Source: Luteibacter mycovicinus
Lineage (GTDB): Bacteria; Pseudomonadota; Gammaproteobacteria; Xanthomonadales; Rhodanobacteraceae
Assembly: GCF_000745235.1 (NCBI RefSeq)
Contig: NZ_JQNL01000001.1
Span: 186,001-250,000, forward strand
DNA length: 64,000 bases
Reading direction: 5' to 3'
Position 1 is the first letter of the stretch. Each line of letters opens with the position of its first letter. The position numbers and the translations under genes are program-made. Below, one piece after another: positions 33,533 through 42,468 of this stretch. The notes below the pieces were generated by a model. That model saw nothing but the letters and a program-made list of their open reading frames with translations. It ran no database searches and had not been told where the DNA came from.

Positions 33533-36045
33533 CAGTCCTCCCGCACGGCACGCACCGCGTCCGTCGAAAGCACGCCCCGCCCCACGACAACCGCCGTACC
33601 GGCCGTCGCGACCGCAAGACTTCCGATCACACCGATGAGCAAAGGCCAGGGCAGCAAGGTGTCCATCGTCCAGTGGAACGACTGCGGATTAACCACATGA
33701 ATGAGCACCTGGCTCATGGCCAGACCCAGCGCTACGCCCGCCACGCCGCCCACCAACCCCAGGAGCGTCCCCTCGATCATCAGCATGCGGGCCAGATCGC
33801 CGCGCAGCGCTCCGACATGTCGAAGCATGCCGAACTCTCGGATGCGCGACAGTACCTGCGCGCCGATGGTCGCGGCAACGCCGGCCAGGCCGACGCACAC
33901 GGCGATGCCTTCGAGCAGATACGTGATGAGGAAGCTGCGGTCGAACGCTTGCAGGGCCTTCGCGCGTATGTCGCGCGGGCTGCTGATCGTGGCCGTGCCG
34001 CCGCTCGCGCGGACCACGGCGCGCAAGCCCGTCGCCACCTCGTCGACGCTCGTGCCCGGGGACACCATGACGGACACGCCGCTGCGTGTACGGTCGCCTG
34101 TCAGTCGCGTGTATGCCGCCTCGTCGATCACGATCGCGCCCTGCTGCCGTGCATAGTCGCGCCAGATGCCGACAACCGTCGCGCGGGGCGATCCCGGCAG
34201 GGGCAAGGTGATCGTGTCACCCGGCTGCCAGCGATAAATGCGCGATGCCGGCTCGGAGATCCACACCGGTAACGCTTTCGGGCCCGCCGCGACCTGCGGA
34301 CCGATGAGGGACAGTCGCCCACCGGGGCCATTCAGCGTCCTGGCCACCAGCGTGACGGCGGGACGCCGCTCGTCGAACTGCAACGGGGTTTCCTTCAGCG
34401 TGCCGAGCCAGGCGACGCCGGGTACCGCGCGCAAGCGCGCCTGCATCGTGGCATCGAAGCCGCCGCCGGCGCCACCGTCCGCCAGCAGATACACATCGGC
34501 CTGCAGGACGTCGCCCAGCCAGTGTTCGACCGATCCGCGGAAACTGGTGACCATCACCGCCATCGCCACGGTCAAGGCCGTGGAGGCGAGAACACCGGCC
34601 AGCGCGACGGACGCCTGCGAGGGAGCGCCCCAGAGCCTGGCGGTGGCGAGACGGAACGCCACCGACCGCGAGGGAACACGGCGCAATGGCGAGACCAGCG
34701 CACGGGCCAGCCACGGCATCAGCATGACGCCACCCGCCAGAAGCAACGCCATCGCTACATATCCGAACAGCGCGATGCCGCCCACGGCGGGAAGAAGTGA
34801 CGCCACCAGCGCGCCGGCCAGCAACACGATGGCGGGCAGTACCCGTGCGCGCACGCGGGGATCCACCGCGTCACCCGCGTTCTTGATCGCGATACCCGGC
34901 GAAATGCGCGAGGCGGCGAGCGCCGGCACCATGCTGCCGAGCACCGCCGCGGCGATGCCGAGCAAACCGAAAACGAGCGCGGGCCAGGGCGCGAACACCA
35001 GCTGCGGGGCCTGGCCATGGAAGTAGCCGCCGCCCAGATCGCCACCGAGCACCCTGAGCGCGAGCTGGGCCAGACCGAGGCCCAGACCGATGCCCGATGC
35101 GGCACCGATGACACCCAGCGCGAGCGCTTCCGCCAGGACCTGCCCGAGTAACGTCTTCCGCGCCATCCCCAGGACGCGCAGTAAGGCGAGCTGCGGGCGG
35201 CGGCGGGCGACCGACAAGGACTGCGCCGAGTAGACGAGAAAGCCACCCGTGAGCAACGCGATCAGCGCCAGCATGTCGAGATTCACGCGATATGCGGCGG
35301 AGAGACCATCGTTGCGGACGACGTCGCTCGCCGCGTCGGCGAGGATGGCGTCCGCAGGCAGGACCGCGCGTACCGCCTGCTTCGCCTTCGTCACATCGGC
35401 ACCGGCGGCGAGATGGACGTCCAGACGCTGGAGGCGCCCCAGCGTGCCGAATCGCCACTGCGCCGCGCCGATATCCATGACCGCATGTGCGCCGTCGTTT
35501 GCACCGCCGGGAAGACTCCCCGCGATCCGCACCGATACCGTGTGACCGTTGGCGACGAGTGTCACCGTGTCGCCCACCTTGTATCCGGCGGACACCATCG
35601 CGTCCGATGAGAGGTAGATCGACTCACCGGTCAGCAGCCGGCCGAAGCCACCCGAGTCGACCGCACCGGCCGACTGGCCGGGCGGCGCGGGTCGCAGAAG
35701 GTCGATGCCTTCGAGGGTGACAGGGGTCTTTCCGCCGACGATCCCGGGCAACGACACGACCGGCGACACCGACACGTGCGACAGCTTCGCGACACGCGGA
35801 TAGAGCATCTCGTCGAAACCGAACGGGCTGGACGAGCGCACGCTGAAGTCGGCCGCGCCACTCACCGCGTGCACGGCCTTGTCGAACTCGCCGAGCGCCG
35901 AGGCGTTGATGAGATGCACCGCGAAACCCAGCGCGACACCGAGCGCGATGGCAAGGACGGCGGAGAACGCGCGCCCGGGGTAAGCGCGCCATTCGCTGCT
36001 CAGCAGCCAGCGCCCGACCACCGGCAGGAGCATGCGCTCAGCCAT
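33529..36045 (-). CDS. ABC transporter permease, FtsX/MacB type (AttFG-like fusion)
   Basis: The 838-aa protein has ten or so membrane segments arranged as two FtsX domains (about 230-420 and 700-835), each with large extracytoplasmic regions (about 45-230 and 480-690). This is the duplicated LolE/MacB-like type VII permease layout, larger than LolC/E because both halves are in one chain. It overlaps the ATPase gene by 8 bp upstream and the AttH gene by 4 bp downstream. Such permeases transmit ATPase motion to periplasmic domains to extract or move lipophilic cargo. Confidence 0.87.
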   Translation of the reverse strand: MAERMLLPVVGRWLLSSEWRAYPGRAFSAVLAIALGVALGFAVHLINASALGEFDKAVHAVSGAADFSVRSSSPFGFDEMLYPRVAKLSHVSVSPVVSLPGIVGGKTPVTLEGIDLLRPAPPGQSAGAVDSGGFGRLLTGESIYLSSDAMVSAGYKVGDTVTLVANGHTVSVRIAGSLPGGANDGAHAVMDIGAAQWRFGTLGRLQRLDVHLAAGADVTKAKQAVRAVLPADAILADAASDVVRNDGLSAAYRVNLDMLALIALLTGGFLVYSAQSLSVARRRPQLALLRVLGMARKTLLGQVLAEALALGVIGAASGIGLGLGLAQLALRVLGGDLGGGYFHGQAPQLVFAPWPALVFGLLGIAAAVLGSMVPALAASRISPGIAIKNAGDAVDPRVRARVLPAIVLLAGALVASLLPAVGGIALFGYVAMALLLAGGVMLMPWLARALVSPLRRVPSRSVAFRLATARLWGAPSQASVALAGVLASTALTVAMAVMVTSFRGSVEHWLGDVLQADVYLLADGGAGGGFDATMQARLRAVPGVAWLGTLKETPLQFDERRPAVTLVARTLNGPGGRLSLIGPQVAAGPKALPVWISEPASRIYRWQPGDTITLPLPGSPRATVVGIWRDYARQQGAIVIDEAAYTRLTGDRTRSGVSVMVSPGTSVDEVATGLRAVVRASGGTATISSPRDIRAKALQAFDRSFLITYLLEGIAVCVGLAGVAATIGAQVLSRIREFGMLRHVGALRGDLARMLMIEGTLLGLVGGVAGVALGLAMSQVLIHVVNPQSFHWTMDTLLPWPLLIGVIGSLAVATAGTAVVVGRGVLSTDAVRAVREDW

Positions 36046-36700
36046 ACGCGATGAGCCCGCGCTGCGACAGCACCAGCGTGCGATCCGCGGCCGCGGCCGC
36101 CACGGCCGAATGCGTCACCAGCAGTACGGCGGTGCCGGCGTCGCGCACGCGATCGACAAACAAGGTCAGCGTGCGTGCCGCGGTTTCCGGATCGAGATTC
36201 CCCGTGGGCTCGTCCGCAAGGATCAGCCCCGGCCGGTGGACGAGCGCCCGCGCCACCGCGACACGCTGCAGTTCGCCGCCCGAGAGTTCGCGGGGATACG
36301 CGCTCCCTCGCCCGCCCAGGCCAACGGCTTCGAGCATAGCGTCCGCGGCGGTCAGCGACTCACGCGCCTCGCGCCCCTGGAGTGCCAGCGGCAGGGCCAC
36401 GTTATGAGCGAGATCCAGATGCGGCAACACGTGAAACGCCTGGAAGACGAAACCCACCCGATCGCGACGCAAGGCGGTGCGCCCGTCGTCGTCGAGGCTG
36501 GCGATATCCACGCCACCGATCATCACTTTCCCGGCATCCGGCGTATCCAGCCCGGCGATCAGATTGAGCAGCGTCGACTTGCCCGCACCCGACTCGCCGG
36601 TTACCGCGACAAACTCCCCGGGGGCAAGCGACAGATCCAGCCCGCCGAACAAGCTACGCCCACCCGGCACCGTCTTGACCAGCCCATCGACCTTCAGCAT
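36038..36700 (-). CDS. ABC transporter ATP-binding protein, LolD/AttE type
   Basis: The 220-aa ATPase has Walker A GESGAGKST, Q-loop FVFQAFHVLP, signature LSGGELQRVAVARAL, Walker B LILADEPTG and the H-switch VTHS. It belongs to the LolD/MacB class and is the first gene of a three-gene overlapping operon (ATPase, double FtsX permease, AttH-like protein). It powers the permease from the cytosol. Confidence 0.92.
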   Translation of the reverse strand: MLKVDGLVKTVPGGRSLFGGLDLSLAPGEFVAVTGESGAGKSTLLNLIAGLDTPDAGKVMIGGVDIASLDDDGRTALRRDRVGFVFQAFHVLPHLDLAHNVALPLALQGREARESLTAADAMLEAVGLGGRGSAYPRELSGGELQRVAVARALVHRPGLILADEPTGNLDPETAARTLTLFVDRVRDAGTAVLLVTHSAVAAAAADRTLVLSQRGLIAYG

Positions 36701-36748
36701 CCGTGAAACACCCGGGAAAACCCCAGTCTAGCGCGGCCGGGGGTCAAC

Positions 36749-37795
36749 TCAGGGAATGACCCCTCGTTCGCGGAAGTCCGCGAACAGCCGGAACATCATC
36801 GCGGCGGTCTCTTCATACACGCCGAACCCCGCACGCCTCGCTTTGGAGGTGTCGCCGAACATGTCCCAGGTCCAGGAGAACACGAAGTCGGCAAAAGGCC
36901 ACGCGCTCACCTTCGCGAACGCCAGTGGGTGAAGCTGGTGACGCTGGCGCATGGCGTCCCAGACGTGCTCCTTGTCGCCCATGACGTCCACCAGCGGCAC
37001 CCTCATCGGTGGCGCGTGATCCATGTCGAACCAGGCGGCGATCCGCGGCCACAGATCGCACCAGCGCACGAGGTCGCCGTTGCCGATGTTCCATGCCTGA
37101 CCACCCGGCGCCTGCGTCGCCGCCCATTCGGCCGCCTTCGCCAGCAAACCCGCATCCGTGAATTCGATGAGCCGGCCATACGCCTCCGGACTTCCCGGAA
37201 AACGCAGGGGCAACCCGAGTTCCTTCGACAGCGACGCATACACCGCGATCGCCATGGCCAGGTTCAGGGGGTTGCCGATGGCTGCGCCACCCACGACCGC
37301 GGGACGCAACGCGGACCATGTCCACGGCGCGCCCAGGCTCCGCTGCTCGAGCAGGCGCTGTTGCGAGGTCATGAACTCGGGCGGCATGACCGGCGGATCA
37401 TCTTCGCGTGCCGGCGTCCGGAACGGCCCGAGATGCGCGCCATACACCTTGTACCCCTGCATGATGGACACGTGGCGCAGATCGTGCGCGACCGGCAGCA
37501 AACCATCTAGCAAATGAGCCAGCATCGACACGTTGGGGCCGACCAGCCCCGACCAGCTGTCGCTGTCCTGATAGGCCGCATAGAACACATGGGTGACCTG
37601 ATCAGCCGTCACGAGCGCCTTGCGACTGGCCCCCGCGTCGAGAAGATCGACCGCGATCGCCTTAACGTCGCCATCGCCACGTGCGTGCCGCGAAACGACC
37701 ATCACGCGCCAGTCGTCGCGGGTGGCCAGATATCGCGTGAGCTCCGTTCCGATGACACCGGTGGCTCCGACGATCAGGGCAGTTTTTTGTGGCAT
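36749..37795 (-). CDS. PRISE-like short-chain dehydrogenase/reductase
   Basis: The 348-aa protein starts with the NAD(P)-binding TALIVGATGVIGTELTRYL and carries HVFYAAYQD and MQGYKVYGAHLGPF. These match the progesterone 5-beta-reductase/iridoid synthase-like (PRISE) extended SDR group, which reduces enone C=C bonds with NADPH and has Lys/Tyr catalysts (here K-V-Y in GYKVYG). Bacterial members are promiscuous ene-reductases of unknown natural substrate. The Met at 37795 follows GGAGAC and begins directly at the Rossmann fold. The divergent LysR regulator probably controls it. Confidence 0.85.
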   Translation of the reverse strand: MPQKTALIVGATGVIGTELTRYLATRDDWRVMVVSRHARGDGDVKAIAVDLLDAGASRKALVTADQVTHVFYAAYQDSDSWSGLVGPNVSMLAHLLDGLLPVAHDLRHVSIMQGYKVYGAHLGPFRTPAREDDPPVMPPEFMTSQQRLLEQRSLGAPWTWSALRPAVVGGAAIGNPLNLAMAIAVYASLSKELGLPLRFPGSPEAYGRLIEFTDAGLLAKAAEWAATQAPGGQAWNIGNGDLVRWCDLWPRIAAWFDMDHAPPMRVPLVDVMGDKEHVWDAMRQRHQLHPLAFAKVSAWPFADFVFSWTWDMFGDTSKARRAGFGVYEETAAMMFRLFADFRERGVIP

Positions 37796-37899
37796 GAGAC
37801 GTCTCCGCAGGGCGTGAAACGTCATGGTATTGATCACTCCACCGTCTTATTAGCCCATCGATTTCGCTTAGACTTATAAGAACTAGCAATGGACCTCTC

Positions 37900-38811
37900 A
37901 TGGATCGCCTTGCCGCCCTACAGGTGTTCGTGCGCGTCGCCGAACTGGGAAGTTTCTCCGCCGCCGCCAGGGCCATGGGCGCCAGCCAGCCTTCCGTCAG
38001 CCAGAGCGTGGCTGCGCTCGAGGCCACCCTCGGCGTCCGTCTGATTCAACGGACGACCCGCAGGTTGTCGTTGACCGACGCGGGCATGCGCTACTACGAA
38101 AATGCGCTGGACGTACTCAAGGCGCTGGCGCGCACCGAAGCCGCCGTCACGGATGACGGGAAGCGGCTGACCGGCCGGGTTCGCATCCAGGCGCCAAACG
38201 GCATAGGGCAGCGATTCATCGTCCCCGCGTTGATGGCGTTTCAGGCCGAACATCCCGACGTCCGCCTGGATCTCGCCCTGGACGACCGCGTCGCCGATAT
38301 CGTCGCGGAGGGCGTGGACGTCGCCGTTCGCCTCGGGTCGCTCGCTCCGGACGGGCTGGTCGCACGACGCGTCGGCGCACTCGAACGTGCGCTCGTTGCC
38401 TCTCCGGAGTATCTCGCCGCCAACGGCGCACCGCTTACACCCTCCGACCTGACACGACATCGCTACGTGTGTTTCAGCGGGAGCGCGGATCACGACCTCG
38501 CGCTCGTTGGCACAGGCGGAACGATAGCCGTTCCTCTATCGCCGACGTTCGTCGCGAACAACAGCTTCGTGCTGATCGCAGCGTTGCTCGCGGGACGCGG
38601 CATCGGCGGCGTGCAGACGGCGCTCGTGCGCAACGAGCTGGAGAGCGGCGCGCTCGTCCGTGTGCTCGACGAGTTCGGCTACCCTCCCCTCGACGTCCAC
38701 GTCGTCGTGCCGACCCGCCGGTACGTCACGCGAACGGTAAAGGCTTTGATCACGTGCGTGGAGACGGCAATGGCCGGTCATGCCTCGCTGCGAGCGTCCC
38801 TCCGACGGTAG
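37900..38811 (+). CDS. LysR-family transcriptional regulator
   Basis: The 303-aa regulator has an N-terminal winged HTH (about 1-60; FVRVAELGSFSAAARAMGASQPSVSQSVAALE) and a LysR substrate-binding domain (about 90-295). It fits the CrgA/DhcR-like subgroup that controls adjacent oxidoreductases. It is divergent from the PRISE-like SDR, with a 104-bp gap containing CTTATAAG and a TATAAG -10-like box (37875-37880). It likely represses or activates the SDR gene in response to an enone or aromatic ligand. Confidence 0.88.
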   Translation: MDRLAALQVFVRVAELGSFSAAARAMGASQPSVSQSVAALEATLGVRLIQRTTRRLSLTDAGMRYYENALDVLKALARTEAAVTDDGKRLTGRVRIQAPNGIGQRFIVPALMAFQAEHPDVRLDLALDDRVADIVAEGVDVAVRLGSLAPDGLVARRVGALERALVASPEYLAANGAPLTPSDLTRHRYVCFSGSADHDLALVGTGGTIAVPLSPTFVANNSFVLIAALLAGRGIGGVQTALVRNELESGALVRVLDEFGYPPLDVHVVVPTRRYVTRTVKALITCVETAMAGHASLRASLRR

Positions 38812-38856
38812 CAAGATCGCGCTGAAGCAGGACGCCCGGGCTCCCAGATCAATTCA

Positions 38857-38866
38857 TAGCATGCTA
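38857..38866. promoter_or_regulatory. MarR/SlyA-type operator upstream of the efflux operon
   Basis: TAGCATGCTA is a perfect 10-bp palindrome ending ten bases before the marR-like ATG. It resembles the SlyA/MarR-family site TTAGCAAGCTAA. Position fits autorepression of the regulator and its efflux operon. Confidence 0.55.
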
Positions 38867-38876
38867 AGCTTTTCGG

Positions 38877-39338
38877 ATGGGACCTCCCGCCAGACTGCAA
38901 ATGCAATTCACCACGCTGCTGCCCTCGACCAGCCGGCGCTGGCTGCGGCTGCTTTTTGCGCGGATTCCCGATTTCGACATTACCCCGGCAGGTGTCGTCC
39001 CGCTGATCCTGGTCGGACGCGCCGGCGGTGGCATCGCCCAGATCGCGCTGGCCGAACAGCTCGGCGTCGTCGAGCCCTCGCTCGTTCGCACCCTGGCGCG
39101 GCTGGATGAACAAGGCCTGCTGAGGCGCGAGCCTGACCCGAACGACCGCCGTGTACGGACCCTCTGGCTGACCGACGCCGGTCAGGCCATGGTGGAGGGA
39201 CTGGAAAAAAGGCTCGTCGAGATCCGCGCCGAACTCTTCGAGGGCATCTCGACCGACGACCTCAAGGCAGCGCTGCGCGTGCACGAAGCCCTGGTCGACC
39301 GCCTCGCCCTGCTCGCGCCCATCCGCCCGGGCAGCTGA
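38877..39338 (+). CDS. MarR-family transcriptional regulator
   Basis: The 153-aa protein has the MarR winged helix (about 45-120): IALAEQLGVVEPSLVRTLARLDEQGLLRREPDPNDRR carries the recognition helix and the wing DPNDRR. It is the first gene of a run with FUSC, DUF1656, HlyD and outer-membrane factor genes and likely represses it, releasing on binding a phenolic or lipophilic compound. The gap to the FUSC gene is 12 bp. The ATG at 38877 has no strong ribosome-binding site. Confidence 0.88.
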   Translation: MGPPARLQMQFTTLLPSTSRRWLRLLFARIPDFDITPAGVVPLILVGRAGGGIAQIALAEQLGVVEPSLVRTLARLDEQGLLRREPDPNDRRVRTLWLTDAGQAMVEGLEKRLVEIRAELFEGISTDDLKAALRVHEALVDRLALLAPIRPGS

Positions 39339-39350
39339 GGACCGAAACCC

Positions 39351-41357
39351 ATGGCTGCGCCCACGCGCTTCGAGTGGCTCTACTCGGGCAAAGCGTTCTT
39401 CGCCGGCATGCTGGCCTTCTATCTGGCGCTGTTCCTGCAGCTGCCGAATCCCTACTGGTCGTTCGCGACGGTCTATATCGTGTCGCATCCGCTCTCGGGC
39501 GCGACGCGCTCGAAGGGCGTGTACCGCGCGATCGGAACGGCGATCGGCGCCGCCGTCGCGCTGCTCCTCGTGTCCGCGCTCGCCGAGTCACCCATGCTGC
39601 TGGTGTTCGCACTCGGCACGTGGATGGGCGTGTCCCTTTACCTCTCGCTGGGTAACAACACGCCCAGTGCCTACGCCTTCCTGCTCGCCTCGTACACCGC
39701 ACCGCTGATCGCGATACCCGCCATTCTCGCCCCCGGTTCGATCTTCGATATCGCCGTCGCACGCACGGAGGAGATCCTGCTCGGTATCGTCTGTGCCAGC
39801 GTGGTCAGTACGGTGCTCTTTCCCAGCCGGGTATCGCCGCTGTTTCATGCACGCGTCGCTTCGCTGCTGAAGGACGCGGGGGACTGGACCGGGCAACGCC
39901 TGCGGCACCTGGACCGGTCGGCACCGCCTCCGCTGCGTCTCCGCCTGCTCAACGACGTGCTCGCTCTCGACGCGCTGATTACGCATCTGTCCTATGACAG
40001 CACGCGCGACGGCCAGGCCGAGGAGGCACGCCAGATCCGCATGCGCATGACACTGCTGCTGCCGCAGGTGGCGTCTCTGAGCGACGCGCTCGTCGCGCTC
40101 GACGGACGCGCCGACACGCGCGATGGTGGCCTGCAGGACGTGCTGGACGCGACCATCGCCTGGATGCACGAGGGGACGACCGCGTCGATAACGACCGGCG
40201 ACGTCCTGCGCACACGATGCGGCGCATTGCGACTGACGACGGCTATGACGACGCCCGGCGCGCACGCGCTGCATCGTCACGCGACCGAACGCCTCACGGA
40301 CGTCATCGACCTCTGGCGGGACGTCCTACTGCTGCATACCGCGTTCACCGAGCATCGCCCACAGCCCACGCCGCTCATCTATCGCGCGCACACGCTGGAC
40401 CACCGCGCTCGTCATGACGACCTCCGTGCCCGCCTGCTTGCCGCCGCATCGCCGGCGATGGCGGTGATCGCCACCGGATGGCTGTGGCTGCTCACGGACT
40501 GGCCGGGCGGCGCCGGCGGGGTCGTGCTCGTGGCCATCGCCACCGCCTTCTTCGCCGCGTCGGACGATCCGGCGCCGCAGGTGCGCCGCTTCCTGGTCTG
40601 GCAGGCGATCAGCGTCGTCACGGCCGGCACGTATCTCTTTCTCGTGCTGCCGCGGATCACCACCTTCATGGGCGTGGTCGCGGCCATGGCACCCTTCTTC
40701 CTCGTGCTTGGGGCGTTCACCGGTCGTCCGTCCATGACCACGGGTATCGTGCTGGTCACGTCGCAGACCGTCAGCGCCATCGCCCTGCAGAACAATGCGG
40801 CGGTCGGCTTCGAGGATTTCGCCAATTCCGCGACAGGGATGATGCTGGGACTGGGCTTCGCGCTGGCCTGGACCCTGGTCACGCGACCGCTCGGCGGCGA
40901 CAGCGCGGCGCACCGCCTCGGTCTGGCCAATGCGCGCGACCTTGCCCTGCTCGCCCAGCCAGCGTCCGCCCCGAAGCAGGTCGCGCGAGCCACTCGTGTC
41001 CTCGATCGCACGATGCAATGGCTGCCGCGCATCGCGCTGGCGACGGGTGAATCGCTGGTCCGGATGGATGCGGTGCGCGATATGCGCCTCTGCCTGGCGC
41101 TACTGGATCTGCAACGCATCGCACGCGGCGCCGCGACCGACATCGACGACGTACTCGCGCGCAGCAGGGCCTGGCTGCTCGACTGCGTCGCGCGGCGTAC
41201 GCGCATCGACCCTCCCGATGCACTGCTCACGCTTATCGACGCCGCCGCCATGCATCGCGGCGATGGAGACGGCCAGCTCGCCACGCTGCTGATCGCCTAC
41301 CGCCTCGCGCTCTCCGAACCTGTCTCTCCCTTACGCATCTCACCGGCACTTCCGTGA
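39351..41357 (+). CDS. FUSC/AaeB-type aromatic-compound efflux permease
   Basis: The 668-aa inner-membrane protein has two sets of about five or six membrane helices (about 15-165 and 365-500) separated by a cytosolic helical domain, as in AaeB/FUSC proteins. The N-terminus FEWLYSGKAFFAGMLAFYLAL and PYWSFATVYIVSHPLSGATRSKGVYR are family signatures. With HlyD and an outer-membrane factor it should pump hydroxylated aromatic acids or related toxins across both membranes. It overlaps the DUF1656 gene by 4 bp. Confidence 0.9.
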   Translation: MAAPTRFEWLYSGKAFFAGMLAFYLALFLQLPNPYWSFATVYIVSHPLSGATRSKGVYRAIGTAIGAAVALLLVSALAESPMLLVFALGTWMGVSLYLSLGNNTPSAYAFLLASYTAPLIAIPAILAPGSIFDIAVARTEEILLGIVCASVVSTVLFPSRVSPLFHARVASLLKDAGDWTGQRLRHLDRSAPPPLRLRLLNDVLALDALITHLSYDSTRDGQAEEARQIRMRMTLLLPQVASLSDALVALDGRADTRDGGLQDVLDATIAWMHEGTTASITTGDVLRTRCGALRLTTAMTTPGAHALHRHATERLTDVIDLWRDVLLLHTAFTEHRPQPTPLIYRAHTLDHRARHDDLRARLLAAASPAMAVIATGWLWLLTDWPGGAGGVVLVAIATAFFAASDDPAPQVRRFLVWQAISVVTAGTYLFLVLPRITTFMGVVAAMAPFFLVLGAFTGRPSMTTGIVLVTSQTVSAIALQNNAAVGFEDFANSATGMMLGLGFALAWTLVTRPLGGDSAAHRLGLANARDLALLAQPASAPKQVARATRVLDRTMQWLPRIALATGESLVRMDAVRDMRLCLALLDLQRIARGAATDIDDVLARSRAWLLDCVARRTRIDPPDALLTLIDAAAMHRGDGDGQLATLLIAYRLALSEPVSPLRISPALP

Positions 41358-41575
41358 ACACCAGCCTCTCCGGCGATCTCAATCTCTACGGGGTCTTCGT
41401 CCCCACGTTCCTCGTCCTCATGACTGCGGCATACCTCCTCAAGGGCGCGATCCGCGGCGTTCTTGCGCGCTCGGGATTCTACGCGCGCATCTGGCATCCA
41501 GGACTCTTCAACGTCGCCCTTTACATCGTCGTCCTCGGCTCGATGCTCGCGCTGATGCCCGGGGCGGCGTCATGA
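41354..41575 (+). CDS. DUF1656 small membrane protein (efflux accessory, AaeX-like)
   Basis: The 73-aa protein has two membrane helices (about 12-30 and 50-68) and the family sequence DLNLYGVFVPTFLVLM. DUF1656/AaeX proteins are always encoded between FUSC and HlyD genes, as here; their role in the pump is unclear. It overlaps both neighbours by 4 bp. Confidence 0.9.
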   Translation: MNTSLSGDLNLYGVFVPTFLVLMTAAYLLKGAIRGVLARSGFYARIWHPGLFNVALYIVVLGSMLALMPGAAS

Positions 41576-42468
41576 GCGGCCGCCTCGCGCATGCCCGCTC
41601 GATCTGGCCCACGCTGGCCATGGCGGCGCTGGCGGCCGTGGTCGGCTGGCACGTCTACACCTCGTACCGCAGCGCGTCGTGGACCCGCGACGCGCACATC
41701 CGTGCGGACACGCTGCCTGTCTCGCCGGACGTTTCAGGACTCGTCGAAAAGGTCTATGCCTCCGACAACCAGTTCGTAAAAAGGGGCGATCCTCTCTTCC
41801 TCGTCGACCGCGCACGCTTCGAACTGGCCTTTCGCCGGGCCGCCGCGGCCGTGGAAGAAGACCGGGCGGCGCTGGCGCAACTCCATCGCGATGCCAGTCG
41901 AAACGATGCGCTGAAGGATCTCGTCGCCGCCGAGAGCGTCGAACAGGTTCACGCGAAGGTCGCCGAAGCGGAGGCGCATCTGCACGCCGCGGAGGTCGCC
42001 GCCGATACGGCGCGTCTCGATCTGGACCGTACCGTCGTCCGCGCACCCGCGGACGGTTATCTCAATGACCGCGTCGTCCGCGCCGGTGATTACGTCACGG
42101 CCGGTCATGCACCGTTCTCCATGGTCGATGCCGCGTCGTTCCACGTCGACGGCTACTTCGAGGAAACACGACTGCGTGGCGTGGAGCCCGGTCAAGCGGT
42201 CAGTATCGAGGTCATGGGCGAGCCTCGCGTACTGCACGGCCGCGTCGTCAGCCTGGCGGCCGGCATCGCCGACCGCGAGCGAAGCGCCGACGGCACGATG
42301 CTTCCGAACATCAATCCCACCTTCAACTGGGTCCGTCTCGCGCAACGTATCCCCGTCCGCATATCGATCGATGGGCGACCGGACGATCTGCGGCTGATCG
42401 CCGGCCGCACGGTCACGGTGACCGTCGACACGCGACACACGCCCCCGGCGACGGCGGCACATTCGTGA
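41572..42468 (+). CDS. HlyD-family membrane fusion protein (AaeA-like)
   Basis: The 298-aa periplasmic adaptor has one N-terminal membrane anchor (about 10-28) and the sequence RDAHIRADTLPVSPDVSGLVEKVYASDNQFVKRGDPLF, the start of the biotinyl-lipoyl-like domain. Then come a helical hairpin (about 80-140) and a beta-barrel with VVRAPADGYL. It should bridge the FUSC permease and the outer-membrane factor. It overlaps the DUF1656 gene by 4 bp, and its stop shares a base with the next start. Confidence 0.9.
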   Translation: MSGRLAHARSIWPTLAMAALAAVVGWHVYTSYRSASWTRDAHIRADTLPVSPDVSGLVEKVYASDNQFVKRGDPLFLVDRARFELAFRRAAAAVEEDRAALAQLHRDASRNDALKDLVAAESVEQVHAKVAEAEAHLHAAEVAADTARLDLDRTVVRAPADGYLNDRVVRAGDYVTAGHAPFSMVDAASFHVDGYFEETRLRGVEPGQAVSIEVMGEPRVLHGRVVSLAAGIADRERSADGTMLPNINPTFNWVRLAQRIPVRISIDGRPDDLRLIAGRTVTVTVDTRHTPPATAAHS

